A DNA stretch of 64,000 nucleotides, from contig JAFMFM010000003.1 in assembly GCA_017856115.1 (NCBI GenBank), positions 21,519 to 85,518 of the forward strand, given 5' to 3'. Under the pieces are notes generated by a model. The model worked only from the letters and a program-made list of their open reading frames with translations. It ran no database searches and was not told the origin of the DNA. A program made the translations under genes and the position numbers. The stretch comes from Actinomycetota bacterium (GTDB lineage: Bacteria; Actinomycetota; Acidimicrobiia; Acidimicrobiales; Ilumatobacteraceae). Positions 25,736 through 35,976 of this stretch are shown one piece after another. The stretch's first letter is position 1. Each line of letters begins with the position of its first letter.

Positions 25736-26674
25736 ATGACCTCAGACCATGCATTCGATGTGGTGGTGGTTGGTTCGGCAAATCTCGATCTCGTCGCACT
25801 TACCAAGCGACTGCCCCACCCCGGGGAGACCGTCTCGGCGCACGGGTATTTCGAAGCGTGCGGAGGGAAGGGCGCAAATCAAGCCATTGCAGCATCACGG
25901 GCTGGTGCGCGAACCGCGTTCGTCGGTGCGGTCGGGCGCGATGCAGCGGGCGACACGCTCCGAGCGTCGTTCGTTGAGGACCATGTCGATGTGACGCACT
26001 TGTCAACGGTGAACGAGCCAACCGGGCGAGCCTTGATTGGCGTCTCAGATGACGCGGAGAATCTCATCATCGTGGTACCCGGCGCCAATCACGCGTTGTC
26101 AGCCGCACACATCGACGCTGCAACGTCAGTGATCGCGACGGCGAAGGTGCTGCTGTTGCAGCTGGAGACTCGTCTCGACGTCGTGCAGCGCGCAGTTGAA
26201 CGTGCTGGTGAGAACACCATCGTGGTGCTGAATCCGGCACCAGCCGCCGCACTTCCCGATTCGGTGTTGCAACACGTCGACGTCATCACCCCCAACGAGC
26301 ACGAAGTCGAACTGTTGGGGGGAGTCGCGGCGTTGCTCGCACGCGGCGTGAATTCCGTTGTGGTGACCGAAGGAGCACGGGGGGCACGCTTGATCAACGC
26401 ATCGGGGGAAACTCGCATTGCTCCGTATCCCGTGACTCCGGTGGACACCACCGGTGCAGGCGACGCATTTTGCGGAGCACTCGCGGCCCGACTCGCGTGC
26501 GATGGTGGTCTTGCGGTGTTGCCGCAGGCATTGCACGCAGCGGCGGTGGCCGGGGCGCTGTCCACCCAGGTGCAAGGAGCGGTGCCGTCCCTGCCCCGGT
26601 GGACGGACATCGCAAAGGCCCTTACCGGAGAAGGGCGTCAACCGAGGACCATCCCTGATACGACTGTGACATAA
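25736..26674 (+). CDS. rbsK: Ribokinase (PfkB family carbohydrate kinase)
   Basis: This PfkB-family kinase phosphorylates a sugar, most likely ribose, at the cost of ATP. The 312-residue product has the N-terminal substrate-binding motif ACGGKGANQAIAASRAG and the catalytic motif PVDTTGAGDAFCGAL. The nucleotide region NPAPAAALPDSVL follows the ribokinase pattern. ATG 25736 with an AGAAGGA ribosome site is chosen over an upstream open frame. No ribose transporter genes are adjacent, so exact substrate is inferred. Confidence 0.88.
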   Translation: MTSDHAFDVVVVGSANLDLVALTKRLPHPGETVSAHGYFEACGGKGANQAIAASRAGARTAFVGAVGRDAAGDTLRASFVEDHVDVTHLSTVNEPTGRALIGVSDDAENLIIVVPGANHALSAAHIDAATSVIATAKVLLLQLETRLDVVQRAVERAGENTIVVLNPAPAAALPDSVLQHVDVITPNEHEVELLGGVAALLARGVNSVVVTEGARGARLINASGETRIAPYPVTPVDTTGAGDAFCGALAARLACDGGLAVLPQALHAAAVAGALSTQVQGAVPSLPRWTDIAKALTGEGRQPRTIPDTTVT

Positions 26675-26676
26675 AT

Positions 26677-26697
26677 CCTGAGCCGAAGTGACTCAAC
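26677..26697. promoter_or_regulatory. HAIR-like operator (HspR site) upstream of dnaK
   Basis: CCTGAGC-N7-ACTCAAC (26677-26683 and 26691-26697) matches the HspR-associated inverted repeat CTTGAGT-N7-ACTCAAG with two mismatches in the left half and one in the right. A possible -10 hexamer TAGGCT lies at 26715-26720, so the right half would cover the -35 position. The MerR-type repressor HspR is encoded in the same operon at 30325. Confidence 0.75.
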
Positions 26698-26749
26698 TTT
26701 GTGCTCGTCCCCATAGGCTGGCACCCTCAATTACCACGGAGGTAACACC

Positions 26750-28594
26750 ATGCCCAAGGCCGTCGGAATCGACCTCGGAACCACCAACTCAGTCGTCGCC
26801 GTCTTAGAAGCCGGCGAACCCGTCGTCATCCCCAATTCGGAGGGCGCACGAACCACGCCGTCGGTGGTGGCGTTTTCCAAGTCGGGTGAAGTGCTCGTCG
26901 GTGAAGTCGCCAAGCGTCAGGCCATCACCAACCCCGATCGTACGTTCCGCAGCATCAAGCGGTTCATGGGCCAGAACTGGCATTCGGAGGACATCGACGG
27001 CAAGAAATACACACCCCAGGAGATCAGCGCACGAACGCTCATGAAGTTGAAGCGAGATGCGGAGGCGTATCTCGGTGACACGGTGACGCAAGCAGTCATC
27101 ACGGTTCCCGCGTATTTCGACGATGCACAACGCACGGCAACCAAGGAAGCAGGGCAGATTGCCGGCCTCGAAGTGTTGCGAATCATCAACGAGCCGACGG
27201 CTGCCGCCCTCGCCTATGGCCTCGACAAGGGGTCGAAAGAAGAGACGGTTCTCGTGTTCGACCTTGGCGGTGGAACCTTCGACGTGAGCGTGTTGGAAAT
27301 CGGAGACGGTGTCTTCGAAGTCAAGAGCACCCACGGCGATACCCACCTTGGTGGTGACGATTGGGATCAGCGCATCATCGACTGGCTGGTCGCCCAGTTC
27401 AAGTCCGCCCACGGTGTCGACCTGAGCCAGGATCGCATGGCCACCCAGCGTTTGAAAGAAGCTGCAGAAAAGGCGAAGATCGAATTGTCACAGGTACCAC
27501 AGACGCAGATCAATCTGCCGTTCATCACGGCAACCGCGAGTGGCCCGTTGCACTTGGACGAGTCACTCAGTCGTGCAAAGTTCCAGGAGATGACGGCCGA
27601 CCTCTTGGAGCGTTGCCGTAAACCGTTCGAACAGGCAATCAAGGATGCTGGCCTCACCAAGGGTGAGATTCAGCACGTGATCCTCGTTGGTGGTTCCACA
27701 CGAATGCCCGCGGTGCAGGAGTTGGTGCAGTCGTTCACGGGCAAGGAACCGAATCGAACCGTCAATCCGGATGAAGTGGTTGCGGTTGGTGCGGCAGTCC
27801 AAGCCGGCGTACTGCGTGGCGACGTGAAGGACATCCTTCTGCTCGACGTCACGCCGTTGTCGCTCGGCATCGAGACGAAGGGTGGCGTCATGACCCGACT
27901 CATCGAACGCAACACCACGATTCCAACCCGTCGTACCGAAACGTTCACCACGGCAGAGGACATGCAGCCCTCGGTGGAAATCCACGTGTTGCAGGGCGAG
28001 CGCGAGATGGCGTCGTACAACAAGACGCTGGGCAAGTTCCAGTTGGTCGACCTCCCGCCCGCGCCACGCGGTGTGCCGCAAATCGAGGTCACGTTCGACA
28101 TAGATGCCAACGGCATCGTTCACGTGTCCGCCAAGGACCGTGCAACAAGCAAGGAGCAGTCGATGACCATCACCGGTCAGTCGTCGCTCTCAAAGGACGA
28201 CATCGACCAAATGGTGAAGGACGCCGAAGCCCACGCCGACGAGGACCGTAAGCGTCGCGCGGATGCCGAAGTGCGTAACAACGCCGACTCGCTCGTGTAC
28301 CAGACCGAGAAGGTCCTGCGCGAACAAGGCGAGAAGGTCACCGAAGATGAACGCAAGGCGGTTGAACAGCCCTTGGCCGATCTCAAGACTGCGCTCGGCG
28401 GCAACGACGTCGACACCATCAAGAATGCGACCGAGAAACTCATGTCTGCCAGCCAGGAATTCAGCCAGAAGCTGTACGAAACGGCATCGCGCGATGCGAA
28501 CGCGGCGGGAACGTCGGCCAGTGGTCAGTCGACCGGCGCAACAGGCGGCAACGACGGTGACATCGTCGACGCGGAAATCGTCGACGAGAAGTAA
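26750..28594 (+). CDS. dnaK: Chaperone DnaK (Hsp70)
   Basis: DnaK is the ATP-driven Hsp70 chaperone. The 614-residue product starts [18 protein letters not shown] and has [15 protein letters not shown] and [15 protein letters not shown] in the ATPase domain, the linker [17 protein letters not shown], a substrate domain, and a helical lid ending with a Gly/Ser/Asn-rich tail [14 protein letters not shown] strong GGAGG ribosome site lies 6 bases before ATG 26750. It heads the dnaK-grpE-dnaJ-hspR-clpB operon under a HAIR operator. Confidence 0.99.
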   Translation: MPKAVGIDLGTTNSVVAVLEAGEPVVIPNSEGARTTPSVVAFSKSGEVLVGEVAKRQAITNPDRTFRSIKRFMGQNWHSEDIDGKKYTPQEISARTLMKLKRDAEAYLGDTVTQAVITVPAYFDDAQRTATKEAGQIAGLEVLRIINEPTAAALAYGLDKGSKEETVLVFDLGGGTFDVSVLEIGDGVFEVKSTHGDTHLGGDDWDQRIIDWLVAQFKSAHGVDLSQDRMATQRLKEAAEKAKIELSQVPQTQINLPFITATASGPLHLDESLSRAKFQEMTADLLERCRKPFEQAIKDAGLTKGEIQHVILVGGSTRMPAVQELVQSFTGKEPNRTVNPDEVVAVGAAVQAGVLRGDVKDILLLDVTPLSLGIETKGGVMTRLIERNTTIPTRRTETFTTAEDMQPSVEIHVLQGEREMASYNKTLGKFQLVDLPPAPRGVPQIEVTFDIDANGIVHVSAKDRATSKEQSMTITGQSSLSKDDIDQMVKDAEAHADEDRKRRADAEVRNNADSLVYQTEKVLREQGEKVTEDERKAVEQPLADLKTALGGNDVDTIKNATEKLMSASQEFSQKLYETASRDANAAGTSASGQSTGATGGNDGDIVDAEIVDEK

Positions 28595-28626
28595 CCGGCA
28601 CGAGCTGCTGTAAACCGACCCACGCC

Positions 28627-29175
28627 ATGACCGACGACACCACACGCTCGAATCCGGAGGATGCCGGCGACGGTACCCCTCACGTTGCCCAGGCATCCTC
28701 CGGTGAATCGTCCACGGAAATCGGTGACGTCGTGGATGTCTCGGATGTTTCGGACGTCTTGGACGTGGTCACGAAGGAACGCGACGAATTCAAGGACCTG
28801 GCACTACGTCTGCAGGCGGATTTCGACAACTTCCGCAAGCGCGTCGCAACACAGATGATCGACGACGTGGATCGCGCCACCGGGAAAATCGTGGAATCGA
28901 TACTCCCCGTGCTGGACGCATGCGAGGCGGCGGCAGCACACGGCGTGCAGGGCATCGAATCGGTGTGGTCGGCGTTGCTCGGCTCACTACAGAAACAGGG
29001 TCTCGAAGCACTGGACCTTGCGGACAAACCTTTCGACCCGGCTACGGCCGAGGCGGTAGTGCACGAAACGGGCGATGACGACGGTTCCGGTCCGGTGGTG
29101 GTGGAAGTTCTGCGCACGGGATACCGCTGGAAGGGTCGTGTCGTTCGCGCGGCCATGGTGAAGGTGAAGGGTTGA
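28627..29175 (+). CDS. grpE: Nucleotide exchange factor GrpE
   Basis: GrpE releases ADP from DnaK. The 182-residue product has a low-complexity N-terminus containing a short tandem repeat (DVVDVSDVSDVLDVV, coded at about 28725-28770 by near-identical 9-base units). A coiled helix with ALRLQADFDNFRKRVATQ follows, and the C-terminal beta domain ends VLRTGYRWKGRVVRAAMVKV. It sits between dnaK and dnaJ, 32 bp after dnaK. Confidence 0.95.
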   Translation: MTDDTTRSNPEDAGDGTPHVAQASSGESSTEIGDVVDVSDVSDVLDVVTKERDEFKDLALRLQADFDNFRKRVATQMIDDVDRATGKIVESILPVLDACEAAAAHGVQGIESVWSALLGSLQKQGLEALDLADKPFDPATAEAVVHETGDDDGSGPVVVEVLRTGYRWKGRVVRAAMVKVKG

Positions 29176-29194
29176 ACGCACAAGCGAGGACGTC

Positions 29195-30328
29195 ATGACT
29201 GCACAACGAGAGTGGTTCGAAAAGGACTACTACGCCGTGCTCGGCGTTGCGCAGAATGCTTCGGCAAAGGACATCACCAAGGCGTACCGAAAACTTGCAC
29301 GTCAGTACCACCCCGACGCCAACCCGAACAACGCAGCCGCCGAGGAGCGGTTCAAGGAGATTTCTGCGGCGTACGACGTGCTCGGTGACGAATCCCGCCG
29401 TCGCGAGTACGACGAGGTGCGACGTCTCGGTCCTGGTGCGTTCGGTGGCCCAGGCAACGGGTCGTTCCACTTCGACATGAGCGACATGGCCGGTGCTGGA
29501 GGGCTCGGTGATCTCCTCGGCCAGATGTTCGGTGGAGGTCGGCGTGCCGGGGGTGGTGTGGGCCCGCAACGGGGTTCGGATCTTGAAGCCTCACTCACGA
29601 TCGACTTCGTCGATGCAGCCAAAGGGCTCACCACGAGCCTGCACATCACGTCCGAAGCGGTGTGTTCCACCTGCAATGGTTCCGGTGCGCGACCCGGAAC
29701 GTCGCCAACCCGATGTTCTCAGTGTGGTGGCCGAGGAGTGTCGGACATGAACCAGGGCGGGTTCGCGTTCTCGGTGCCGTGCGCCCAGTGCGGTGGACGC
29801 GGTATGAAGATCGAGCATCGGTGCGGTACGTGTCGTGGTACCGGCGTGGAGATGCGAAACCGTGAAGTGAACGTTCGTGTTCCGGCGGGGGTCGACGACG
29901 GCTCGCGGATTCGTATCAAGGGCCGTGGTGCACCAGGCCGCAACGGTGGTCCGCCGGGAGATCTCTTCGTCGTATGCCGTGTTGCTCCTCATCCGACGTT
30001 CACTCGCGACGGTCGAAACCTGCTGGTGCGTGTGCCGGTGTCGTTCGCGACGGCCGCGCTCGGTGCCGACGTACCGGTTCCAACGCTCGAGGGCGACATG
30101 GTGATGTTGCGCCTTCGTGCGGGCACACAACCAGGGAGTCGTCACCGAGTGAAGGGTCGAGGAATAACCACGAACAAAACCCAGGGTGATCTCATCGTCA
30201 CGGTGGACGTGGTGGTGCCAACATCACTCACCGAGCAACAGCGCGTTGCGTTGCGCGCATTTGCGGATGCAGAGGACCGCAACGAACCACATGCCCACGC
30301 AACGAGCAGCAAGGAGGCATTCGAATGA
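29195..30328 (+). CDS. dnaJ: Chaperone DnaJ (Hsp40)
   Basis: DnaJ delivers substrates to DnaK and stimulates its ATPase. The 377-residue product has an N-terminal J domain (about 10-75, with the HPD motif in RQYHPDANPNN) and a Gly/Phe-rich region. Four CxxCxGxG zinc repeats follow, beginning CSTCNGSGARPG and CSQCGGRGVS, then the C-terminal substrate domain. Its stop overlaps hspR (ATGA, 30325-30328), so chaperone and repressor are translated together. Confidence 0.97.
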   Translation: MTAQREWFEKDYYAVLGVAQNASAKDITKAYRKLARQYHPDANPNNAAAEERFKEISAAYDVLGDESRRREYDEVRRLGPGAFGGPGNGSFHFDMSDMAGAGGLGDLLGQMFGGGRRAGGGVGPQRGSDLEASLTIDFVDAAKGLTTSLHITSEAVCSTCNGSGARPGTSPTRCSQCGGRGVSDMNQGGFAFSVPCAQCGGRGMKIEHRCGTCRGTGVEMRNREVNVRVPAGVDDGSRIRIKGRGAPGRNGGPPGDLFVVCRVAPHPTFTRDGRNLLVRVPVSFATAALGADVPVPTLEGDMVMLRLRAGTQPGSRHRVKGRGITTNKTQGDLIVTVDVVVPTSLTEQQRVALRAFADAEDRNEPHAHATSSKEAFE

Positions 30329-30717
30329 GCCAACCATCGGAACGCGACCACTATCAAATGGCGGTCTACGTCATTTCCGTCGCAGCCGAACTGTCGGGAA
30401 TGCATCCGCAAACGCTGCGGAATTACGAGCGTGTTGGTTTGCTGCAACCGGCACGCACCCAAGGAGGAAATCGTCGGTACAGCCAAGCCGACATTGCTCG
30501 ACTCCACCGAATCGCACAGTTGGTCGACGCGGGGATGAACCTCGAGGGGATTCGCCACGTTCTTGCGCTCGAGAGCGAAGTGGCACAGTTGCGCGCTGAG
30601 GTTGCCGCGCTGCGCGACCACGTGAGCAAGCAACGTGCATCCCGTGGCGAACTGGTTCCCACGCGTCAGGTGTTGTCGGTGTTCACTCGTCGCTCCGGCT
30701 TCATCGGTGAACGTTGA
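30325..30717 (+). CDS. hspR: Heat shock repressor HspR (MerR family)
   Basis: HspR binds HAIR elements and represses the dnaK operon and clpB, with DnaK as co-repressor in other actinobacteria. The 130-residue product has the MerR winged-helix start [31 protein letters not shown], the wing [17 protein letters not shown], and a coiled coil (about 85-110). A HAIR-like site lies upstream of dnaK, closing a feedback loop. Confidence 0.95.
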   Translation: MSQPSERDHYQMAVYVISVAAELSGMHPQTLRNYERVGLLQPARTQGGNRRYSQADIARLHRIAQLVDAGMNLEGIRHVLALESEVAQLRAEVAALRDHVSKQRASRGELVPTRQVLSVFTRRSGFIGER

Positions 30718-30733
30718 GGAACAGGAGAGCCAC

Positions 30734-33241
30734 GTGACACTCGACCCACGCACCTGGACCACCAAAACCGCCGAGGCCATCTCTGCGGCAATGCAGGCCG
30801 CAACGCTGGCGGGCCACTCGGAACTCACGCCACATCACCTCCTGGCTGAGTTGCTGAAGCAGGACGGAACGGTCGTGTCACCGGTGCTTGCAAAATTGGG
30901 TCTGCCCGTGAACAAGGTGGCGGAGAAGTGCGCCGGGACACTCTCCAAATTGCCGATCGTCACGGGCGGCGCCGAGCCCCGACTCAATCGTGAATTGGCA
31001 GCGGTGTTCGCGGCCGCCAAGGAACTGCAGGCGGAGTTCCGCGACGACTATCTCTCCGTTGAACTACTGCTCCTTGCGATGCACGAAGTGGTTGGAGTAC
31101 CACGAGAGGAGTTGTTGAGCGCCGTGCGCCTCGTGCGTGGTTCGCATCGGGTTACGTCGCAGAATCCGGAGGATCAATTCCAAGCGTTGGAGAAGTACAG
31201 CGTCGATCTCACTGCCCGAGCACGCGAGGGGAAGATCGACCCGGTCATCGGGCGAGACGAGGAAATCCGACGCGTGGTGCAGGTGTTGTCGCGTCGCACG
31301 AAGAACAACCCGATTCTCATCGGTGAACCCGGAGTTGGGAAGACCGCCATCGTGGAGGGGCTCGCCCAACGCATCGCATCGGGGGACGTACCCGAGGGGT
31401 TGAAGTCCAAACGACTGATTTCACTCGACATCGGTTCGATGCTGGCTGGTGCAAAGTACCGCGGCGAATTCGAAGAACGCTTAAAAGCCGTCCTGAAGGA
31501 CATCACCGACGCAGGCGGGGAGGTCATCACGTTCGTGGATGAGATCCACACGCTCGTGGGTGCAGGTGGCGCGGAGGGTGCCATGGACGCGGGCAACATG
31601 GTGAAGCCGATGTTGGCTCGCGGCGAACTGCGAATGATCGGCGCAACGACGCTCGACGAGTATCGAACGCACGTGGAAAAGGACGCTGCGCTCGAACGTC
31701 GGTTCCAACAGGTGTACGTGGGCGAGCCCACCGTGGAAGACACCATCGCCATCCTGCGCGGCTTGAAGGAGCGATACGAGGTTCATCACGGGGTCCGAAT
31801 CCAGGACAACGCGTTGGTGAGTGCCGCTGTGCTGTCGAACAGGTATCTCACCAATCGATTCCTTCCCGACAAGGCCATCGACCTGGTGGACGAAGCCGCC
31901 AGCAAGCTGCGAATAGAAATCGATTCGATGCCGACCGAAATCGACGTCGTCGAACGACGCATCATGCAGCTACAGATCGAGAAGGTTGCGCTCACCAAGG
32001 AAACCGACGCAGCCAGCAGGGAACGTCTGCATTCGCTCGAAACGGAACTGCAGTTGCTCAGCACTCAGTCGGCCGAGATGAAGCATCGGTGGGAAGCCGA
32101 GAAGCAGGGCATCAGTGCGGTGAGGACGTTGAAGGAAGAACTCGACGTGCTGCGGCAGCAGGCGGACCGCGAAAGCGACCTGGAGAAGAAGGCCGAATTG
32201 ATCTACGGGCGCATCCCGGAATTGGAACGTCGTATCGCCGATGCGACGGAGGGTGACACCGTTGGTTCGGGTGACGAGCGCATGCTGAAGGAAGAAGTGG
32301 ATGCGCAGGACATCGCGGATGTGGTGGCCAAATGGACGGGTATTCCAGTGACTCGCCTGATGGAGGGCGAGATGCACAAGTTGGTGCACCTCGAAGATTT
32401 GTTGCACCAGCGGGTGATTGGTCAGGAACACGCCGTAACGGTGGTGGCGAATGCGATTCGCAGAAGTCGCGCCGGATTGTCCGATCCGAACCGACCGATC
32501 GGCTCGTTCATGTTCCTCGGGCCAACCGGTGTCGGCAAGACCGAACTTGCCCGCTCGATCGCAGCGTTCCTGTTCGATGATGACAAGGCAGTCGTTCGTA
32601 TCGACATGGGCGAGTATTCCGAGAAGCACTCCGTGAGTCGACTGGTTGGCGCACCTCCGGGGTACGTGGGATACGACGAGGGTGGTCAGTTGACCGAAGC
32701 CGTGCGCCGTCGCCCGTACAGCGTGGTGCTACTCGACGAAATCGAAAAGGCCCACCCCGAGGTGTTCAACATCTTGTTGCAGGTGCTCGATGACGGACGT
32801 CTCACCGATGGGCAGGGTCGAACGGTCGACTTCACCAATTCCATACTGATCATGACGAGCAACCTGCCGGTTGAGCCGATCGAGTACTTCAAGCCGGAGT
32901 TCGTGAATCGAATCGACGAGATCGTTCGGTTTGCACCACTCACCCGTGACGACCTCGGTGCAATCGTTGAGATTCAGCTTCAGCACCTCATCGATCGTCT
33001 CGCCGAGCGTCGGATCACGCTCGCCATCACCCCTGCCGCTCGTCTGGCTCTCGCCGAACGCGGCTACGACGCCGAATTCGGTGCGCGCCCGCTCAAGCGG
33101 TTGATTCAGCGAGTGATCGCCGACCCTGCGGCGCTGTTGTTGCTGGAGGGCAAGGTGACGGAAACGGTCGGGAACGCCACCATCCGCGTCGACGTCGTCG
33201 ACGGAGAGTTCACCGTGAATCCCTCCGACTCCGCCAACTAG
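30734..33241 (+). CDS. clpB: ATP-dependent disaggregase ClpB
   Basis: ClpB is a double-ring AAA+ machine that works with DnaK to dissolve protein aggregates. The 835-residue product has the Clp N domain (about 1-145) and Walker A motifs [17 protein letters not shown] and [15 protein letters not shown]. The coiled-coil middle domain (about 390-510) marks ClpB rather than ClpA or ClpC. GTG 30734 with an AGGAGAG site is chosen; the frame is open upstream into hspR. As the fifth gene of the HspR operon it should be heat-inducible. Confidence 0.97.
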   Translation: MTLDPRTWTTKTAEAISAAMQAATLAGHSELTPHHLLAELLKQDGTVVSPVLAKLGLPVNKVAEKCAGTLSKLPIVTGGAEPRLNRELAAVFAAAKELQAEFRDDYLSVELLLLAMHEVVGVPREELLSAVRLVRGSHRVTSQNPEDQFQALEKYSVDLTARAREGKIDPVIGRDEEIRRVVQVLSRRTKNNPILIGEPGVGKTAIVEGLAQRIASGDVPEGLKSKRLISLDIGSMLAGAKYRGEFEERLKAVLKDITDAGGEVITFVDEIHTLVGAGGAEGAMDAGNMVKPMLARGELRMIGATTLDEYRTHVEKDAALERRFQQVYVGEPTVEDTIAILRGLKERYEVHHGVRIQDNALVSAAVLSNRYLTNRFLPDKAIDLVDEAASKLRIEIDSMPTEIDVVERRIMQLQIEKVALTKETDAASRERLHSLETELQLLSTQSAEMKHRWEAEKQGISAVRTLKEELDVLRQQADRESDLEKKAELIYGRIPELERRIADATEGDTVGSGDERMLKEEVDAQDIADVVAKWTGIPVTRLMEGEMHKLVHLEDLLHQRVIGQEHAVTVVANAIRRSRAGLSDPNRPIGSFMFLGPTGVGKTELARSIAAFLFDDDKAVVRIDMGEYSEKHSVSRLVGAPPGYVGYDEGGQLTEAVRRRPYSVVLLDEIEKAHPEVFNILLQVLDDGRLTDGQGRTVDFTNSILIMTSNLPVEPIEYFKPEFVNRIDEIVRFAPLTRDDLGAIVEIQLQHLIDRLAERRITLAITPAARLALAERGYDAEFGARPLKRLIQRVIADPAALLLLEGKVTETVGNATIRVDVVDGEFTVNPSDSAN

Positions 33242-33274
33242 CTCCTGTCGTTTTCGGCTTCGTACGTAGTCGGC

Positions 33275-34564
33275 TCAGGTGAAGCGTTCGCGCAGCGCGT
33301 TTCCATGAGCGGAGAAGCCTTCGTGATCCGACAGTGCGGTGATGCTCGGCGCCATTCGACGCAGTGCTCGTACATCGGAAGTTGCGATCGCCGTCGACTT
33401 GAGGAACGTCGCCGCGGTGATTCCCGATGACACCGCTGCGAATCCGCTCGTTGGTAGTGACGCGGGGCAACCCAGAACGAAGTTGGCCGCCGAAAACGGT
33501 GTGTCCTGACCGACGAGGATCTCGCCGGCGTTGCTGATTCGCTGTACCAGTTCGTCCGTGCGCGACGAGTGCACCGCCAACTGCAGGTGTTCGGGGGCAA
33601 ATTCATTGACGAGGTCGCAGGCCTCGGCCAGCGTTGCAACCAGGATGGCGCCTCCGTTCACACCGAGAGCGGCGCGAGCGGCAGCGGCGCGAGGGGCGGG
33701 GAGTTCGGTGATCAATCCCTGAAGCACCGCGTCGATTGCATCGATGATGCCGCGATCGGCAGAGACGAGTACGACGGTGGAGTCCTCCCCATGTTCTGCC
33801 TCGATCAACAAGTCGAGTGCGGCGCGATGCGCGTCGGTGGAATCGTCGACCACCATCATGCTCTCGGTGGGACCAAGCACCATCATGGTGCTCACGCCAT
33901 GACGTTGCATCTCCACTTGTGCCGCGGTCACTGCCGGGCTGCCGGGGCCAACGATCTTGCGAACTGCTGCGATGGAACGAGTACCGAATCCGAGCGCGGC
34001 GATCCCGGCCGGGCCGTTTGCGCGGTACACCTCATCAATTTCCAACATTCGACATACCACCAGGACACCCGGGTCGACCTCACCCGAACCATTCGGTAGC
34101 GGAGGCACCACCACGGCGATACGCGGCACGCCGGCTACCACAGCCGGAACGCCGAGCTGATAGGCGACAGATGGATAACTGGCTTTGCCGCCGGGTACGA
34201 ACAAACCGACGGATGAGATTGGCGTGATCTTTTCTCCTACCCGTGCCCCCGGTTCGATTTCCATCGACCAATCGGACATTCGCGTACGTACCGCCTCGTT
34301 GAACCGCCGCACGTGGTCGATTGCATCAACGAGAGCCCGGTGTACGTCGTCACTGACGTTTGCAGAGGCGATTTCCTCGCTACTGACGCGCAGTTGGTCG
34401 GTTCGCAGCGAGACTCCGTCGAATCGTCGCGTGGCATCGCATACGGCGTCGTCGCCGCGCAGACGAACCTCCTCAAGGAGACGGGAAATCTCCATCCGCA
34501 GGGTTTCCGGGACGATGTCGTCGATCGAGCGATTCGTGAACGATGTGCGGTCGGTTGCGCTCAT
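33275..34564 (-). CDS. Histidinol dehydrogenase family protein, divergent zinc site
   Basis: HisD oxidises L-histidinol to histidine with NAD and one zinc. This 429-residue protein is clearly of that fold: AGPSEVLVI-like LGPTESMMVVDD, LLIEAEHGEDS, and EFAPEHLQL with the catalytic Glu-His pair at 325/326. Aligned by eye to E. coli HisD, zinc ligand Gln259 is Glu255 and ligand Asp360 is Asn361, while His258 and His420 are kept. The GDY..G.NHVLPT region reads AANFVLGCPASLPT. It may be a true HisD variant or a relative acting on another amino alcohol. No other his gene is near. GTG 34600 is an alternative start. Confidence 0.8.
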   Translation of the reverse strand: MSATDRTSFTNRSIDDIVPETLRMEISRLLEEVRLRGDDAVCDATRRFDGVSLRTDQLRVSSEEIASANVSDDVHRALVDAIDHVRRFNEAVRTRMSDWSMEIEPGARVGEKITPISSVGLFVPGGKASYPSVAYQLGVPAVVAGVPRIAVVVPPLPNGSGEVDPGVLVVCRMLEIDEVYRANGPAGIAALGFGTRSIAAVRKIVGPGSPAVTAAQVEMQRHGVSTMMVLGPTESMMVVDDSTDAHRAALDLLIEAEHGEDSTVVLVSADRGIIDAIDAVLQGLITELPAPRAAAARAALGVNGGAILVATLAEACDLVNEFAPEHLQLAVHSSRTDELVQRISNAGEILVGQDTPFSAANFVLGCPASLPTSGFAAVSSGITAATFLKSTAIATSDVRALRRMAPSITALSDHEGFSAHGNALRERFT

Positions 34565-34695
34565 GGTGGCCCACTCGCGGCGTCTCAACACGGCGTTCAC
34601 GTCACGAAACTATCGGTGAACCTGCGTGTTTTCTCCAGTTTCTGCATCGCAGCGCAGTAGACTTTCTCTACGTTTCCACGAGCGCAGGAGCGTCA

Positions 34696-35976
34696 ATGCC
34701 CGTCACCGTAGTAGTCGGCACTCAATGGGGTGACGAAGGCAAGGCAAAAGTCATTGATCTTCTCGCCGGATCGCACAGCCATGTGGTGCGCTATCAGGGA
34801 GGCCACAATGCCGGTCACACCGTGGTGGTGGGCGACGAGCGTTATGCACTCCAGTTGGTACCAAGCGGGGTGCTGTACGAGCACGTAACGCCCGTGATTG
34901 GCAATGGTGTGGTCGTGGACCTGGCCACACTCTTCGGCGAAATCGACACGCTCGAGTCCCGTGGCGTGTCGTGTTCGCGCTTGCGTGTATCGACGCTCGC
35001 CCACCTGATCTTCCCCTGGCATCAACGACAGGATGCCATCAGCGAGTCCCTGCGCGGAGAGTCAAAACTCGGTACCACGTTGAAGGGAATCGGTCCTGCA
35101 TATGCCGACAAAGTGAAGCGAATCGGGATTCGCGCGGGTGAGGTTCGTGACAGCGAGCGGTTCCGGGCGCTCGTGAAGGAGCGTGCAACGCAGGAGAACG
35201 CACTGTTTGCCTCGCTCGACGAACCACTGCTCAATGTGGATGACGTCGTCAACCAAAGCGACGCTCTTGCACGACGTTTGGTTCCGTATCTCGACGACAC
35301 GGTGAACATGTTGCACGACGCCATTGAACGTGGAGCAACGATCCTCCTGGAGGGTGCCCAGGCGACGTTCCTCGACATCGACCACGGAACGTACCCGTAC
35401 GTGACGTCATCGAATCCCACGGCTGGTGGAGCATGTGCGGGAAGTGGCATTGGTCCACGTGACATCACACGAGTGGTGGGGATCGCGAAGGCCTACACGA
35501 CGCGTGTGGGGGCGGGTCCATTTCCCACCGAGGTGACGGGGGAACTGGGTGACCGCATCGTGGACATCGGACACGAATTCGGCACCGTTACGGGGCGACG
35601 CCGTCGGCCCGGGTGGCTGGATCTGGTGATGTTGCGTCACGCCGTGCGCGTGAACTCGCTCTCGGACATTGCTCTCACCAAGTTGGACGTCTTGGACGAC
35701 TTCGACACCATTCGGGTGTGCGTTGGATACAAACTCGATGGTCGCACCACCACCGCCTTCCCCGACGACGCCGAGACCCTGTCGCGTGTGGAGTGCGTCT
35801 ATCAGGACATCGCCGGATGGAAGAAGTCGCTTCGGCGGTGTCGCGCCGATTCCGAACTACCAGCGCAGGTTCAGCACTTGTTGTCGTTGGTGGAGTCGCA
35901 TACGGGTGTGCCAGTCAGTGTGGTTGGTGTTGGGCCGGAGCGAGACGATGTAGTTCTACGGAGGTCGATGTCGTGA
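34696..35976 (+). CDS. purA: Adenylosuccinate synthetase
   Basis: PurA joins IMP and aspartate using GTP, the first step from IMP to AMP. The 426-residue product has GTQWGDEGKAKVIDLL, RYQGGHNAGHTVVV, GIGPAYADKVKRIGIR and TGRRRRPGWLDLVML, ending VGVGPERDDVVLRR. Compared with E. coli, the GKGK motif is GKAK, TTGRGIGP is TTLKGIGP, and AQGT is AQAT; the catalytic Asp and Lys are kept. ATG 34696 follows a CAGGAG site. The stop overlaps purB (GTGA, 35973-35976), giving the second AMP-branch enzyme in the same operon. Confidence 0.94.
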   Translation: MPVTVVVGTQWGDEGKAKVIDLLAGSHSHVVRYQGGHNAGHTVVVGDERYALQLVPSGVLYEHVTPVIGNGVVVDLATLFGEIDTLESRGVSCSRLRVSTLAHLIFPWHQRQDAISESLRGESKLGTTLKGIGPAYADKVKRIGIRAGEVRDSERFRALVKERATQENALFASLDEPLLNVDDVVNQSDALARRLVPYLDDTVNMLHDAIERGATILLEGAQATFLDIDHGTYPYVTSSNPTAGGACAGSGIGPRDITRVVGIAKAYTTRVGAGPFPTEVTGELGDRIVDIGHEFGTVTGRRRRPGWLDLVMLRHAVRVNSLSDIALTKLDVLDDFDTIRVCVGYKLDGRTTTAFPDDAETLSRVECVYQDIAGWKKSLRRCRADSELPAQVQHLLSLVESHTGVPVSVVGVGPERDDVVLRRSMS

